Assembly: GCF_048323655.1 (NCBI RefSeq)
Contig: NZ_JBLUWW010000001.1
Location: 62,001 to 126,000, forward strand
From: Salinimicrobium soli
GTDB taxonomy: Bacteria > Bacteroidota > Bacteroidia > Flavobacteriales > Flavobacteriaceae
Reading direction: 5' to 3'
Length of the DNA stretch: 64,000 nucleotides
The notes beneath the pieces were generated by a model, which saw only the letters and a list, made by a program, of their open reading frames with translations, searched no databases and was not told the DNA's origin. Position numbers and translations under genes: made by a program. Below, one piece after another: positions 9,625-17,077 of the stretch; the first letter of the stretch is position 1; every line of letters begins with the position of its first letter.

Positions 9625-10872
9625 TTATTCAAATTTTCTTTTGATAAACCATCTGTCATTTAAAGAGAGACTTATCATAGCATTGAAAAAGCTTTCCTGA
9701 ATCAAACCTGAATTAGTTGTACCGCGCTGTCCATACTCGAATCCGAGGTTGACGTTTGATAGCATTCTTCCTGCTGGTAGTCCTACTCCAAAAGATATGC
9801 CAAATTCGTTTATATCCTCTCCATTGAGGCTAAGCCCGGTTTCTTCCATGCGAAAACCCCCACGGTAAACAACCCTGTTAAAGTAGCTTGTAAGTGAGCT
9901 ATAGTCAGGCACAAAAAATCCACCAACCCTGTATTGAGCGGCAGTTCCATAAGAAGCACCCTCAAGGGCGAATGTGCGGTTACTGTAATCTCCTTCTCCT
10001 ATACTGGAGTATTCCACCCCAAGAAACCATTTTCTCGGATTTCCTATTCCGGTACCTATCGTTAGGTTGGCCGGAAGGCTTAGATCTGAATCAGCCACAG
10101 AAATATCCCTTTTATTGACCGTCAACTCCTGTCCGGTTTGCAGATATACAATACTGGCCAGTTCTCTTCTATTCTCTGAAGACAGATTGGTTTCCGGAGA
10201 GAAAGATGCCCCAAACCTGAATTGCAGGTCTTCATTCAGCATTCTTTCATAATCAAGACCAATTTTATAAGTGAATCCACCAAGATCTGAACGGTTGATC
10301 TCGCGGCTCCCGTACTCTACTCCTTCCTGCAGTACAATGGCTTTATTCTGAATATTTCCGAAGTTGTAATTGACATCCACACCCAGACTAAGGTGAGGAG
10401 TTATTTCATAACCGGCCGACAAGAACACCTTGTTCAGCCCTCCTTTACCTGAAAACCTTTGAGCTTCCCCCATCTCCTCATCAACATTCATGATATCATA
10501 ACCGACCGAAGAATAAGGGATCAATCCAAAACCGAAACCAAGTTTACCCGCCGGAATACCTATTGCAAGGTAATCCAGAGTAGTATTTCTTGCAGTTCCA
10601 GATTCGGTATCCGACTCCATTTTAACTGAAGAATGGCTTGCGCCAAGGCTATAAGTGGTAAGGGCAAGCTTTCCGTAGCCCGCAGGATTGGTAAGATTAA
10701 GATGTATACTGTCTGAAAAAACACTAAGACCTCCCATGGATTTATTTTCTACCGTACCTCTGAAAGTATTCAACCCGATCCCGTAGAAAGAATAAGGTGA
10801 GGAAGTTCGCTCCTGAGCGGTCGTAATCACTGTAAATAAAATGAATACGATTAGTATTAATCGCTTTGTCAT
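9625..10872 (-). CDS. Outer-membrane beta-barrel protein, FadL/OmpP1-like
   Basis: A 415-residue protein with a signal peptide (LIVFILFTVITTAQ, about 5-18) followed by alternating amphipathic strands rich in Gly, Tyr and Phe, for example LGVDVNYNFGNIQ and GFGLIPYSSVGYDI. The N-terminal SSPYSFYGIGLNTF and the short central strands are typical of Bacteroidota OmpP1/FadL-like porins. The C-terminus ends NDRWFIKRKFE. Its ATG overlaps the coaX stop by four bases (ATGA), so it is co-translated with coaX. Confidence 0.8.
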   Translation of the reverse strand: MTKRLILIVFILFTVITTAQERTSSPYSFYGIGLNTFRGTVENKSMGGLSVFSDSIHLNLTNPAGYGKLALTTYSLGASHSSVKMESDTESGTARNTTLDYLAIGIPAGKLGFGFGLIPYSSVGYDIMNVDEEMGEAQRFSGKGGLNKVFLSAGYEITPHLSLGVDVNYNFGNIQNKAIVLQEGVEYGSREINRSDLGGFTYKIGLDYERMLNEDLQFRFGASFSPETNLSSENRRELASIVYLQTGQELTVNKRDISVADSDLSLPANLTIGTGIGNPRKWFLGVEYSSIGEGDYSNRTFALEGASYGTAAQYRVGGFFVPDYSSLTSYFNRVVYRGGFRMEETGLSLNGEDINEFGISFGVGLPAGRMLSNVNLGFEYGQRGTTNSGLIQESFFNAMISLSLNDRWFIKRKFE

Positions 10873-11600
10873 TGACTGATATTAAATTCGAGTATATAGT
10901 TCAACCCCTCCAACAAGAAATTGGAGTTGGCAAATATGCTATTTTTTAAGTTTATAGACAAAAATTGTGCATCTCCACCGGTAATTATTGTCAATAAATT
11001 ATCATGTTGGGCTTTATATTCATCAATCATCCCATCGATCTCCTTCACAAATCCCATTTGAACTCCTGTTACTATGGAGTTTACGGTATTTGTTCCAACT
11101 AAATGGAATTCCTGCTGTTGCTCTACTAACGGTAAATTTGCGGTAAAGGTATTCAGGGCCCTGAAACGCATTTTTAAACCGGGAGAAATTGCTCCTCCCA
11201 AATAGTCATTTTTACTGGTTTTAAGGTCGTAGGTCACACAGCTTCCAGCATCAATGACCAGTACATTTTGTGACGAATATTGCTTAGCCGCAGCAGCAGC
11301 CAGGGCTTTCCTGTCATTCCCTAGAGTGGCCGGAGTACCATACATGTTATTGAACGGAAGTTTGGTAGCAGGTGAAAGCTCCAGTAGCTTTACATCGCGA
11401 ATTGCATTCTCAGGCCACGAAAATGATGTTTTGGAGACATTGGAAACAATGACATTCCGAATGTTTTGATAGTTTGAAAAGACCTCTGAAATTTTTTCTG
11501 AAAGTGCTTCTGTACTCACAGTCCATTTTTCAGTCAGGACATTATTCTGATAAACAGCCACTTTTGCAAGAGAATTCCCAATGTCAATAATCAGATTCAT
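10869..11600 (-). CDS. coaX: Type III pantothenate kinase
   Basis: A 243-residue kinase for the first step of coenzyme A synthesis. Visible signatures are the N-terminal phosphate loop IDIGNSLAK (about 4-12), GNDRKALAAAA, VLVIDAGSCVTYD with the conserved DAG, and GGAISPGL. The ATG at 11600 was chosen over an upstream ATG at 11696 because IIDIGN should follow the start directly and because the longer form would run into the tRNA promoter region. First gene of the seven-gene envelope operon, divergent from tRNA-Phe. Confidence 0.93.
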   Translation of the reverse strand: MNLIIDIGNSLAKVAVYQNNVLTEKWTVSTEALSEKISEVFSNYQNIRNVIVSNVSKTSFSWPENAIRDVKLLELSPATKLPFNNMYGTPATLGNDRKALAAAAAKQYSSQNVLVIDAGSCVTYDLKTSKNDYLGGAISPGLKMRFRALNTFTANLPLVEQQQEFHLVGTNTVNSIVTGVQMGFVKEIDGMIDEYKAQHDNLLTIITGGDAQFLSINLKNSIFANSNFLLEGLNYILEFNISQ

Positions 11601-11650
11601 GTAAGGTGGTTGGAAAAGCGAAGTTACAAAAGCATTTTTTTTAAATTTCC

Positions 11651-11682
11651 TTTGGGAGATATTAATTTTGAATCTATATTTG
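11651..11682 (+). promoter_or_regulatory. Promoter of tRNA-Phe
   Basis: TTTG at 11651-11654, then 20 bp, then TATATTTG at 11675-11682. This is an exact match to the Bacteroidota -33/-7 pattern, 38 bp before the mature tRNA 5' end. Confidence 0.75.
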
Positions 11683-11720
11683 CACCCGCTTACCACAACA
11701 AGGTAAGTCCGCTTTAAACT

Positions 11721-11796
11721 GGTGCCTTAGCTCAGTTGGTAGAGCAAAGGACTGAAAATCCTTGTGTCCCTGGTTCGATTCCTGGAGGCACCACCA
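11721..11796 (+). tRNA. tRNA-Phe(GAA)
   Basis: 76 nt with 7-bp acceptor stem (GGTGCCT / AGGCACC), D-arm GCTCAGTTGGTAGAGC, anticodon arm AAGGA-CTGAAAA-TCCTT with anticodon GAA at 11754-11756, T-arm CCTGG-TTCGATT-CCTGG, discriminator A and encoded CCA. From the variable loop onward its 3' third is duplicated twice downstream as part of a tandem module. Confidence 0.97.
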
Positions 11797-12135
11797 CCAA
11801 AGCAAAAGCCCCTTCATTTTTGAAGGGGCTTTTTTATTTTTATACCTGTCTGAAATGCATTTTCTATATATCCTTTACAGCAAATCTGCAGACAGATATT
11901 ATACTGGCGAAACAGCTAACCCGGAAAACAGGCTTAAAAACCACATTTTTCACAGGTACAAAAAAGGATTTACGAAAGCTGCTGAAGACTGGGAAATTGT
12001 TTTACAGCTCCAGTTAGAGAAAAAAGAAGATGCTTTATTTCTTGAAAGCTTCATTAAGAAGATGAAAAGCAAAACATTTATAAAAAAAGTAATTGAAAAT
12101 CCTGCAATCTTCAAGGATGTTTTAGAAAAAAGGTA
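11766..12135 (+). repeat. Tandem module copy 1 (tRNA-Phe 3' piece + terminator + GIY-YIG ORF)
   Basis: 370 bp that begins inside tRNA-Phe at GTCCCTGGTTC and ends one base before the next GTCCCTGG. It contains the tRNA 3' end, the terminator and the first GIY-YIG gene. Copy 2 is almost identical: by eye only about half a dozen base changes outside the T-loop. The junction falls exactly at the G of the TAG stop codon of the ORF. Confidence 0.93.
11804..11835 (+). terminator. Terminator after tRNA-Phe
   Basis: Arms AAAAGCCCCTTCA and TGAAGGGGCTTTT around a TTTT loop, followed by more T. Repeated in copy 2 at 12186-12216 and in copy 3 at 12567-12597, where one arm base is changed. Confidence 0.88.
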
Positions 12136-12136
12136 G
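11855..12136 (+). CDS. Small GIY-YIG nuclease, copy 1
   Basis: A 93-residue single-domain protein starting MHFLYILYSKSADRYYTGET. The YIL and YYTG strands are the GIY and YIG signatures; RLKNH supplies the usual helix Arg, and the C-terminus is Lys-rich (KKMKSKTFIKKVIE). The ATG at 11855 lies just after the terminator hairpin, so a separate promoter or read-through is needed. Longer upstream frames run through the tRNA and are rejected. The TAG stop is formed together with the first base of the next module. DNA cleavage is the family activity; target unknown. Confidence 0.88.
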   Translation: MHFLYILYSKSADRYYTGETANPENRLKNHIFHRYKKGFTKAAEDWEIVLQLQLEKKEDALFLESFIKKMKSKTFIKKVIENPAIFKDVLEKR

Positions 12137-12516
12137 TCCCTGGTTCCCCCGAAGCTTCGGGGCTGGAGGCACCACCACCAAAGCAGAAGCCCCTTCATTT
12201 TTGAAGGGGCTTTTTTATTTTTATACCTGTCTGAAATGCATTTTCTATATATCCTTTACAGCAAATCTGCAGACAGATATTATACTGGCGAAACAGCTAA
12301 CATGGAAAACAGGCTTAAAAATCACATTTCTCACAGGTATAAAAAAGGATTTACGAAAGCTGCTGAAGACTGGGAAATTGTTTTACAGCTCCAGTTAGAG
12401 AAAAAAGAAGATGCTTTATTTCTTGAAAGCTTCATTAAGAAGATGAAAAGCAAAACATTTATAAAAAAAGTAATTGAAAATCCTGCAATCTTAAAGGATG
12501 TTTTAGAAAAAAGGTA
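12136..12516 (+). repeat. Tandem module copy 2
   Basis: 381 bp, 11 bp longer than copy 1. The extra length is all in the tRNA-derived head: the T-loop bases GATTC are replaced by the perfect 16-bp palindrome CCCCGAAGCTTCGGGG (12147-12162). Everything after CTGGAGGCACC repeats copy 1, with changes such as AACCCGG to AACATGG. The head no longer has a normal T-loop and has no 5' tRNA half, so it cannot be a tRNA gene. Confidence 0.93.
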
Positions 12517-12517
12517 G
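12236..12517 (+). CDS. Small GIY-YIG nuclease, copy 2
   Basis: 93 residues, differing from copy 1 at only a few positions (PENRLKNHIF becomes MENRLKNHIS; AIFKD becomes AILKD). The frame is fully intact despite the duplication, and at least some changes are silent, so it may still be functional. Same position relative to the terminator hairpin as copy 1 and same stop-codon junction with the following module. Confidence 0.88.
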   Translation: MHFLYILYSKSADRYYTGETANMENRLKNHISHRYKKGFTKAAEDWEIVLQLQLEKKEDALFLESFIKKMKSKTFIKKVIENPAILKDVLEKR

Positions 12518-12635
12518 TCCCTGGTTCCCCCGAAGCTTCGGGGCTGGAGGCACCACCACCAAAGCAGAAGCCCCTTCATTTTTGAAGTGGCTTTTTTGTT
12601 TCAATATCTTTCTAAAATGCATTTTCTATATATCC
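12517..12635 (+). repeat. Tandem module copy 3, truncated
   Basis: Repeats the tRNA-derived head with the same 16-bp palindrome (12528-12543), the terminator (one arm now GAAGTGGC, weakening the stem) and the first six codons of the GIY-YIG gene (ATG at 12617), then breaks off at ATATATCC. More divergent than copies 1 and 2 in its last 50 bp. It looks like the oldest, decayed end of the array. Confidence 0.88.
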
Positions 12636-12842
12636 CCAAAGAACTGGGTTTAATTAATTTTCATTTCCTCAAATTCAGCTGGACCTACTCCAACAACTGA
12701 ATCTGGGACAGGAGGTACCCGAATTGTTTGCCACGTATAAAGCCTAGTATCTTCTTTATCAATTTTTTAAGCAGATTTAAAAATGGCCTTTTGTAGGGGA
12801 AATTTCTTACATTTAATTACGGAATTTTCATTTAACCGAATT
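12636..12842. other. Intergenic region after the module array
   Basis: No gene or clear repeat seen. The DNA just before the next gene contains AAAAATGGCCTTTTG (12779-12793), a degenerate form of the palindrome described elsewhere in the window. Confidence 0.5.
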
Positions 12843-13538
12843 ATGGAAACCCTGCCATTGTTTTTACCAATTTTGTTTGGGCTTACGGTTTTAGGAAGCT
12901 TGATATTGTTCTACCTGGCGATCAGATCCAAAACTTTTTTAATTCTGGCTATTGGCTGGATTACTTTACAGTCAGTTTTGGGACTCAGCGGAATTTATCA
13001 GAACACTGAACTAGTGCCTCCCCGATTAATGCTATTTGGTGTGCTCCCAACCCTGATTTTTATTACGCTCACGTTTGTGACAGAAAAAGGCAGGGCTTTT
13101 ATTGACCGGGTAAACCTTAAAACCCTCACTCATTTCCATAGTATCCGAATTCCGGTGGAGATTGTTTTGCTACTCCTTTATTACAACCAGGTTATGTCTG
13201 TGTACATCACCTTTGAAGGGACAAATTTTGACATCATTTCAGGTATCACCGCTCCAATTGTCGGATACCTCGCATTCCGGAAATCCACAAAAAGACAACT
13301 TTTGATCTGGTGGAACATGTTATGTCTCCTCCTGCTGTTCAATGTCGTGGTCACAGCCGTACTCGCCTTACCATCTCCATTTCAGCAACTCGCATTTGAC
13401 CAACCAAATATTGCAGTTATGTATTTTCCCTTTAACCTTTTGCCCGCCTTTGTTGTACCTCTGGTACTTTTTGCACATCTTATTTCTTTTAGACAACTAA
13501 CTGGAAAATCAGAACTTGCAGAATTTCAGCGGCGTTAA
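12843..13538 (+). CDS. Multi-pass membrane protein, unknown function
   Basis: A 231-residue protein with about seven hydrophobic segments (for example LPLFLPILFGLTVLGSLILF, IVLLLLYYNQVMSVYITF, FNLLPAFVVPLVLFAHLISF). METLPLF at 12843 is taken as the start because it opens directly into the first membrane helix; an ATG at 12783 would add a 20-residue polar leader. Its end overlaps the region upstream of the ChaN-like gene. No family recognised. Confidence 0.7.
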   Translation: METLPLFLPILFGLTVLGSLILFYLAIRSKTFLILAIGWITLQSVLGLSGIYQNTELVPPRLMLFGVLPTLIFITLTFVTEKGRAFIDRVNLKTLTHFHSIRIPVEIVLLLLYYNQVMSVYITFEGTNFDIISGITAPIVGYLAFRKSTKRQLLIWWNMLCLLLLFNVVVTAVLALPSPFQQLAFDQPNIAVMYFPFNLLPAFVVPLVLFAHLISFRQLTGKSELAEFQRR

Positions 13539-13572
13539 AATGAAATCTAACTACCAATTAAACTTCTTAACA

Positions 13573-14454
13573 ATGAAACATTTTTTCACGAGCCTCCTCC
13601 TAATGATCTTCCTGGTTAATATTTCCAAAGCCCAGAACAAACCTGCATATCAACTATTCAATGATTCCGGAGAAATTACCGGTTATACTGATATGGTCCG
13701 GGACCTTGCTCAAAGCGATATGGTATTTTTTGGTGAGTACCACAATGATCCTATTTCCCATTGGCTGCAATTAGAAGTAGGTAAAAGTCTTCATGAACTA
13801 AAGGGTGAAAAACTGCTTTTTGGAGCCGAAATGTTTGAAAGTGGTAACCAGTTGGTAATCGATGAATATTTACAGGGATTGTATTCGGAAGAGAAATTTC
13901 TGCCTGAAGTAACCCAACTCTGGAAGAACTACAAAACCGACTATAAACCCCTGCTTGATTTTGCCAAAGAGAATGATCTCAGGTTCATTGCAACCAATAT
14001 TCCCAGAAGATATGCTGCCATGATCAACGCCATGGGAATGGATGCACTTGAAAAACTTAGTCCGCAAGCAATGGAGCTTATTGGTCCAGACCTGAAGAAA
14101 TTCTTCGACCCCACCGTTAAAGCTTACGCAGAAATGGCAGATAACATGGGAGGTCATGTTCCTGACAACATGCTGAACATTCAAACTGCCCAGGCCTCTA
14201 AAGATGCTACTATGGCGCATTTTTCGATCAAAAACCATAATCCGGGGGATCTGTTATTCCACATTCAGGGTTCTTATCACTCCAACTATGATCAGGGTAT
14301 TATCTGGTGGGTAAATAAGATCCGGCCGGGCTTTTTGATAAAATCGATCACGACCGTAACCCAGTCTGAGTGGGATGAAATGACTACGGAGCAAAAATCT
14401 ACAATAGCCGATTATATAGTTGTGGTTCCTGATAACATGACCCGAACCTACTGA
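13573..14454 (+). CDS. ChaN-like haem-binding / DUF399 family protein
   Basis: A 293-residue exported protein: signal peptide FFTSLLLMIFLVNISKAQ (about 3-20), then the family signature DMVFFGEYHNDPISH (Gly-Glu-x-His) and LLFGAEMFESGNQ, with late HIQGSYHSNYDQGI. ChaN family proteins bind haem or iron in the periplasm or on the surface. Upstream in-frame ATGs at 13516 and 13540 exist but would bury the signal peptide. It converges on the FNT gene with 29 bp between stops. Confidence 0.8.
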   Translation: MKHFFTSLLLMIFLVNISKAQNKPAYQLFNDSGEITGYTDMVRDLAQSDMVFFGEYHNDPISHWLQLEVGKSLHELKGEKLLFGAEMFESGNQLVIDEYLQGLYSEEKFLPEVTQLWKNYKTDYKPLLDFAKENDLRFIATNIPRRYAAMINAMGMDALEKLSPQAMELIGPDLKKFFDPTVKAYAEMADNMGGHVPDNMLNIQTAQASKDATMAHFSIKNHNPGDLLFHIQGSYHSNYDQGIIWWVNKIRPGFLIKSITTVTQSEWDEMTTEQKSTIADYIVVVPDNMTRTY

Positions 14455-14483
14455 TAAAATACTTAAAAAGCCTGTTATTCATT

Positions 14484-15317
14484 CTACATGTCTATGGCTT
14501 CATCCTCTTCGCCAGCCACTGTTTGAGCATGATTTAACACGGCAACTAGAAGCACACCTCCAAGCACATTTCCCAGGAGCGTAGGCAAAAGAAAATCCAT
14601 TATTGTGGTGAGGGTAGAAATGTCACCATTCACGAGCAGGGAAAAAACTTCTGTAGATCCTGCAATCACGTGACTAAAACTACCAACCCCAATTATGTAG
14701 GTAATAATAATGATCACCCAGACCCTGGCGGTTTCAGCAAATGGAAGAAGCCAAACCAGCAAGGCAATAAGCCAGCCCGCAAAAATACCTCCTAAAAAAA
14801 TGTTGAGAAACGAAGGCTTCAGAGCTTCCCTTCCCAAATCTAAAAAAGCCAGCTTTATATCTGTTTCAAAAACATCTGTGTGAATGGCCACCAGGGCTAT
14901 ACAAAATGTACCCAACAGGTTACCAATGAACACAGTTCCCCACAGCCGTCCTACATTCTTAAAGGTTTTGAAGTCTTTCCTGTGCAAAAGGGGAAGAATT
15001 GGGGTGAGAATATTTTCTGTAAATAATTGCTGCCTCCCCAGGATCACGATTAGGAAACCGAGGCTATATCCAAAATTGGTTATGAGCGGTCGCCATTCAG
15101 TATCGGGAAGATGAACGGTAAGCAAAGCTTCAGCGATCATAGAGATCCCCATGGACAAACCTGCCGCCAGTGCAGACCAGAACAAAGCTGAAGTCGGTCG
15201 GTTTAGTTCGGTCTCAGCTTCTGCAAAAATAGTATCATGAACAATTTGCGCAGAGGGAGATTGTCTTTCTTTGGCCTCTGTAGAATTCTTTTTCTCCTGG
15301 TCTTTATCTCCACTCAT
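14484..15317 (-). CDS. Formate/nitrite transporter family channel (YfdC-like)
   Basis: A 277-residue protein with a charged cytoplasmic N-terminus (about 1-40, many Lys/Glu) followed by six membrane helices. FNT-like features include LFTENILTPILPLL (about 99-112) and NLLGTFCIALV in the third helix region, and HVIAGSTEVFSLLVNG. FNT proteins are pentameric channels for small anions such as formate or nitrite. The long N-terminus resembles the YfdC branch, whose substrate is uncertain. Confidence 0.85.
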   Translation of the reverse strand: MSGDKDQEKKNSTEAKERQSPSAQIVHDTIFAEAETELNRPTSALFWSALAAGLSMGISMIAEALLTVHLPDTEWRPLITNFGYSLGFLIVILGRQQLFTENILTPILPLLHRKDFKTFKNVGRLWGTVFIGNLLGTFCIALVAIHTDVFETDIKLAFLDLGREALKPSFLNIFLGGIFAGWLIALLVWLLPFAETARVWVIIIITYIIGVGSFSHVIAGSTEVFSLLVNGDISTLTTIMDFLLPTLLGNVLGGVLLVAVLNHAQTVAGEEDEAIDM

Positions 15318-15459
15318 ATTCTCCTTATATTTAAACTATTAGGCATGGCAACAAACTTAGGTTCCCTCAAGATACTCATTTTTCTCCCACCTTATTTCAG
15401 AAAAAACCATTTCCCGACACAGGCGCGGAAAGGCTTATTTTTCAAGTTTTTCTGCGGAA

Positions 15460-16182
15460 TTATTTAATGCCAAGTTTCTCCTTTAAGCTTAAGGCATTTC
15501 TAATAGCATGGCCATCAAGATCGTTGTTGAAATAGGCATAAACATCTTTATTTTTAGAGACATACTCCCGGATCTCTTCTGCCACTGAATTTAAATTCTT
15601 ATCTGAATAACTTCCGGAATAGTTTTGGCCATGGAATCGAAAATAGGTCCAGTCTGCAGTGATAATTTTTGGATGATCTTTGATCATATCATGTAAGACC
15701 AAAGCAGCTTTATATTTTTTGAGAAGTGCAAAAAGTTCTTCAGAAAACCATCGCTCATCTCTTATCTCCACTGCCAATCGAAGATCTTTTGGAAGTACAT
15801 CCAAAAAACCCTCCAACCGCTGGAGATTGGGCTTCCAATTAGGAGGCAACTGCACCAGGATTGGACCCAGTTTTTCTTTTAAGTGCACCACCCGGTCCAT
15901 GAAATATGCAACATGACCTTCAGGATCTTTCAGCTTTTTACGATGAGTTCCAAAGCGGCTGTACTTTATAGAATAACAAAAATCCTTTGGCGCCGCCTTT
16001 CGCCAGTCGGCAAAGATTTCAGCTTCTGCCATTTTATAAAAGGTATTGTTGATCTCTACTGTGTTGAAGAATTTAGTATAGTGATCAAACCAGTCTTTTA
16101 CCGGCATATCCTTCGGATAAAAATCTCCTTTCCAGTGTTTATACTGGTATCCGCTGGTGCCTATTCTTATTTTCCCTTTCAT
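15460..16182 (-). CDS. DUF72 family protein
   Basis: A 240-residue TIM-barrel-like protein. It begins IRIGTSGYQYKHWKGDFYP, the hallmark of DUF72, and continues FFNTVEINNTFYK, CYSIKYSRFGTH, LVQLPPNWKP and LAVEIRDERWF, all in the family order. Function in the family is not established. Divergent from the 16351 gene with 168 bp between. Confidence 0.88.
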   Translation of the reverse strand: MKGKIRIGTSGYQYKHWKGDFYPKDMPVKDWFDHYTKFFNTVEINNTFYKMAEAEIFADWRKAAPKDFCYSIKYSRFGTHRKKLKDPEGHVAYFMDRVVHLKEKLGPILVQLPPNWKPNLQRLEGFLDVLPKDLRLAVEIRDERWFSEELFALLKKYKAALVLHDMIKDHPKIITADWTYFRFHGQNYSGSYSDKNLNSVAEEIREYVSKNKDVYAYFNNDLDGHAIRNALSLKEKLGIK

Positions 16183-16350
16183 TGTCCTTAATTTAAAGAA
16201 TTATTCTGAAGATCCCGCACCTCTTATTTATAGCTAATCCATTGTAAAACCCGTATAAAAATAATCTTTTGTTAAACCCTCTATTAAACCCATAGAAAAG
16301 GCTCCTATTTGCTAACTTAAAACTCATTAACCTGTTAATCAGCTTTTTAA

Positions 16351-16944
16351 ATGGAACTAAATAATAGCAATACCAGGATCTTTAAATCTATGGCGAGAGT
16401 TGGAGGAGCCATTGGAAAAGGACTTATTGCCGGATTCGCCGGTACTGTTGCCATCACTCTTTCTCAAATGATTGAAATGCAGATCACAAAAAGGAAAGCA
16501 AGCAGCTCTCCAGTTATTGTCGGCGGAAAGGTTTTGGGTGTTGAGCCTAAAGGTAAAGCCGAAGTTGAGCGGAAAAAGGCAAAAAATGAAGAGCCCGGGG
16601 AGGCCAAACAGAATCTTCAACAAAATAAGGAGTTATTTGGGCAATGGATGCACTATGGATATGGCACCGGATGGGGTGTTTTTAGAGGAGCTCTGGATCT
16701 TGCTAAGGTAAACGGTAAAGCGGCCGATCTTGCCCTCTTCGGTGGAATTTGGGGAACTGCCCAGGTCATGATACCAATGACAACAGGAAGCAAACCTATT
16801 TACAAGTGGCCCCCCACACAAATAGCTGTAGATGTATTACATCACGCGGTATATGCTCTGGTTGCCGGGGAACTTTATGAAGCCATGAGAAAAGCTGAAA
16901 AAACCAGAAAAAAGAAGAAGAAAAGCAAATTTCTGTTTCTATAA
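16351..16944 (+). CDS. Membrane-associated protein of unknown function
   Basis: A 197-residue protein with Gly/Ala-rich helices: GGAIGKGLIAGFAGTVAITLS (about 18-38) and DLALFGGIWGTAQVMIPM (about 126-143), plus YALVAGELYEAM near the end. The stretch between is Lys/Glu-rich and the C-terminus is a run of basic residues (KTRKKKKKSK). The pattern suggests a membrane protein with cytoplasmic tail. It stands alone and no family is recognised. Confidence 0.65.
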   Translation: MELNNSNTRIFKSMARVGGAIGKGLIAGFAGTVAITLSQMIEMQITKRKASSSPVIVGGKVLGVEPKGKAEVERKKAKNEEPGEAKQNLQQNKELFGQWMHYGYGTGWGVFRGALDLAKVNGKAADLALFGGIWGTAQVMIPMTTGSKPIYKWPPTQIAVDVLHHAVYALVAGELYEAMRKAEKTRKKKKKSKFLFL

Positions 16945-17033
16945 CTTATAGTTACTAAAGCTTCATCTTTCTTCGGAATAATTCCTTTATAGATAGCTGG
17001 CTTCCACTCTTTTTACCAGCTCAAATTAGTTCC

Positions 17034-17048
17034 AAAAATGACATTTTT
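17034..17048. repeat. Palindrome AAAAATGnCATTTTT, perfect copy
   Basis: AAAAATGACATTTTT, with C and G extending the symmetry one base each side. It lies between convergent genes and directly abuts the terminator hairpin at 17051. Confidence 0.8.
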
Positions 17049-17050
17049 GA

Positions 17051-17077
17051 AAGGCTTTCCCTGCGGAAGCCTTTTTT
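17051..17077 (+). terminator. Hairpin terminator between convergent genes
   Basis: Arms AAGGCTT and AAGCCTT around CCCTGCGG-type loop sequence, followed by TTTTTT. It runs into the stop codon of the opposite-strand phosphatase gene, so it mainly serves the 16351 gene. Confidence 0.65.

Noticed and set aside
11762..12136. Longer 124-aa frame running from inside tRNA-Phe into the GIY-YIG gene
   Set aside because: It would translate the tRNA 3' end and the terminator; the family starts at the ATG at 11855.
12136..12177. Second tRNA gene at the module heads
   Set aside because: Only the 3' third is present, the T-loop is replaced and there is no 5' half or anticodon arm.
11950..12579. Two identical antisense ORFs opposite the GIY-YIG genes
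   Set aside because: They are identical only because the module is duplicated; low-complexity shadow translations across the terminator with no family features.
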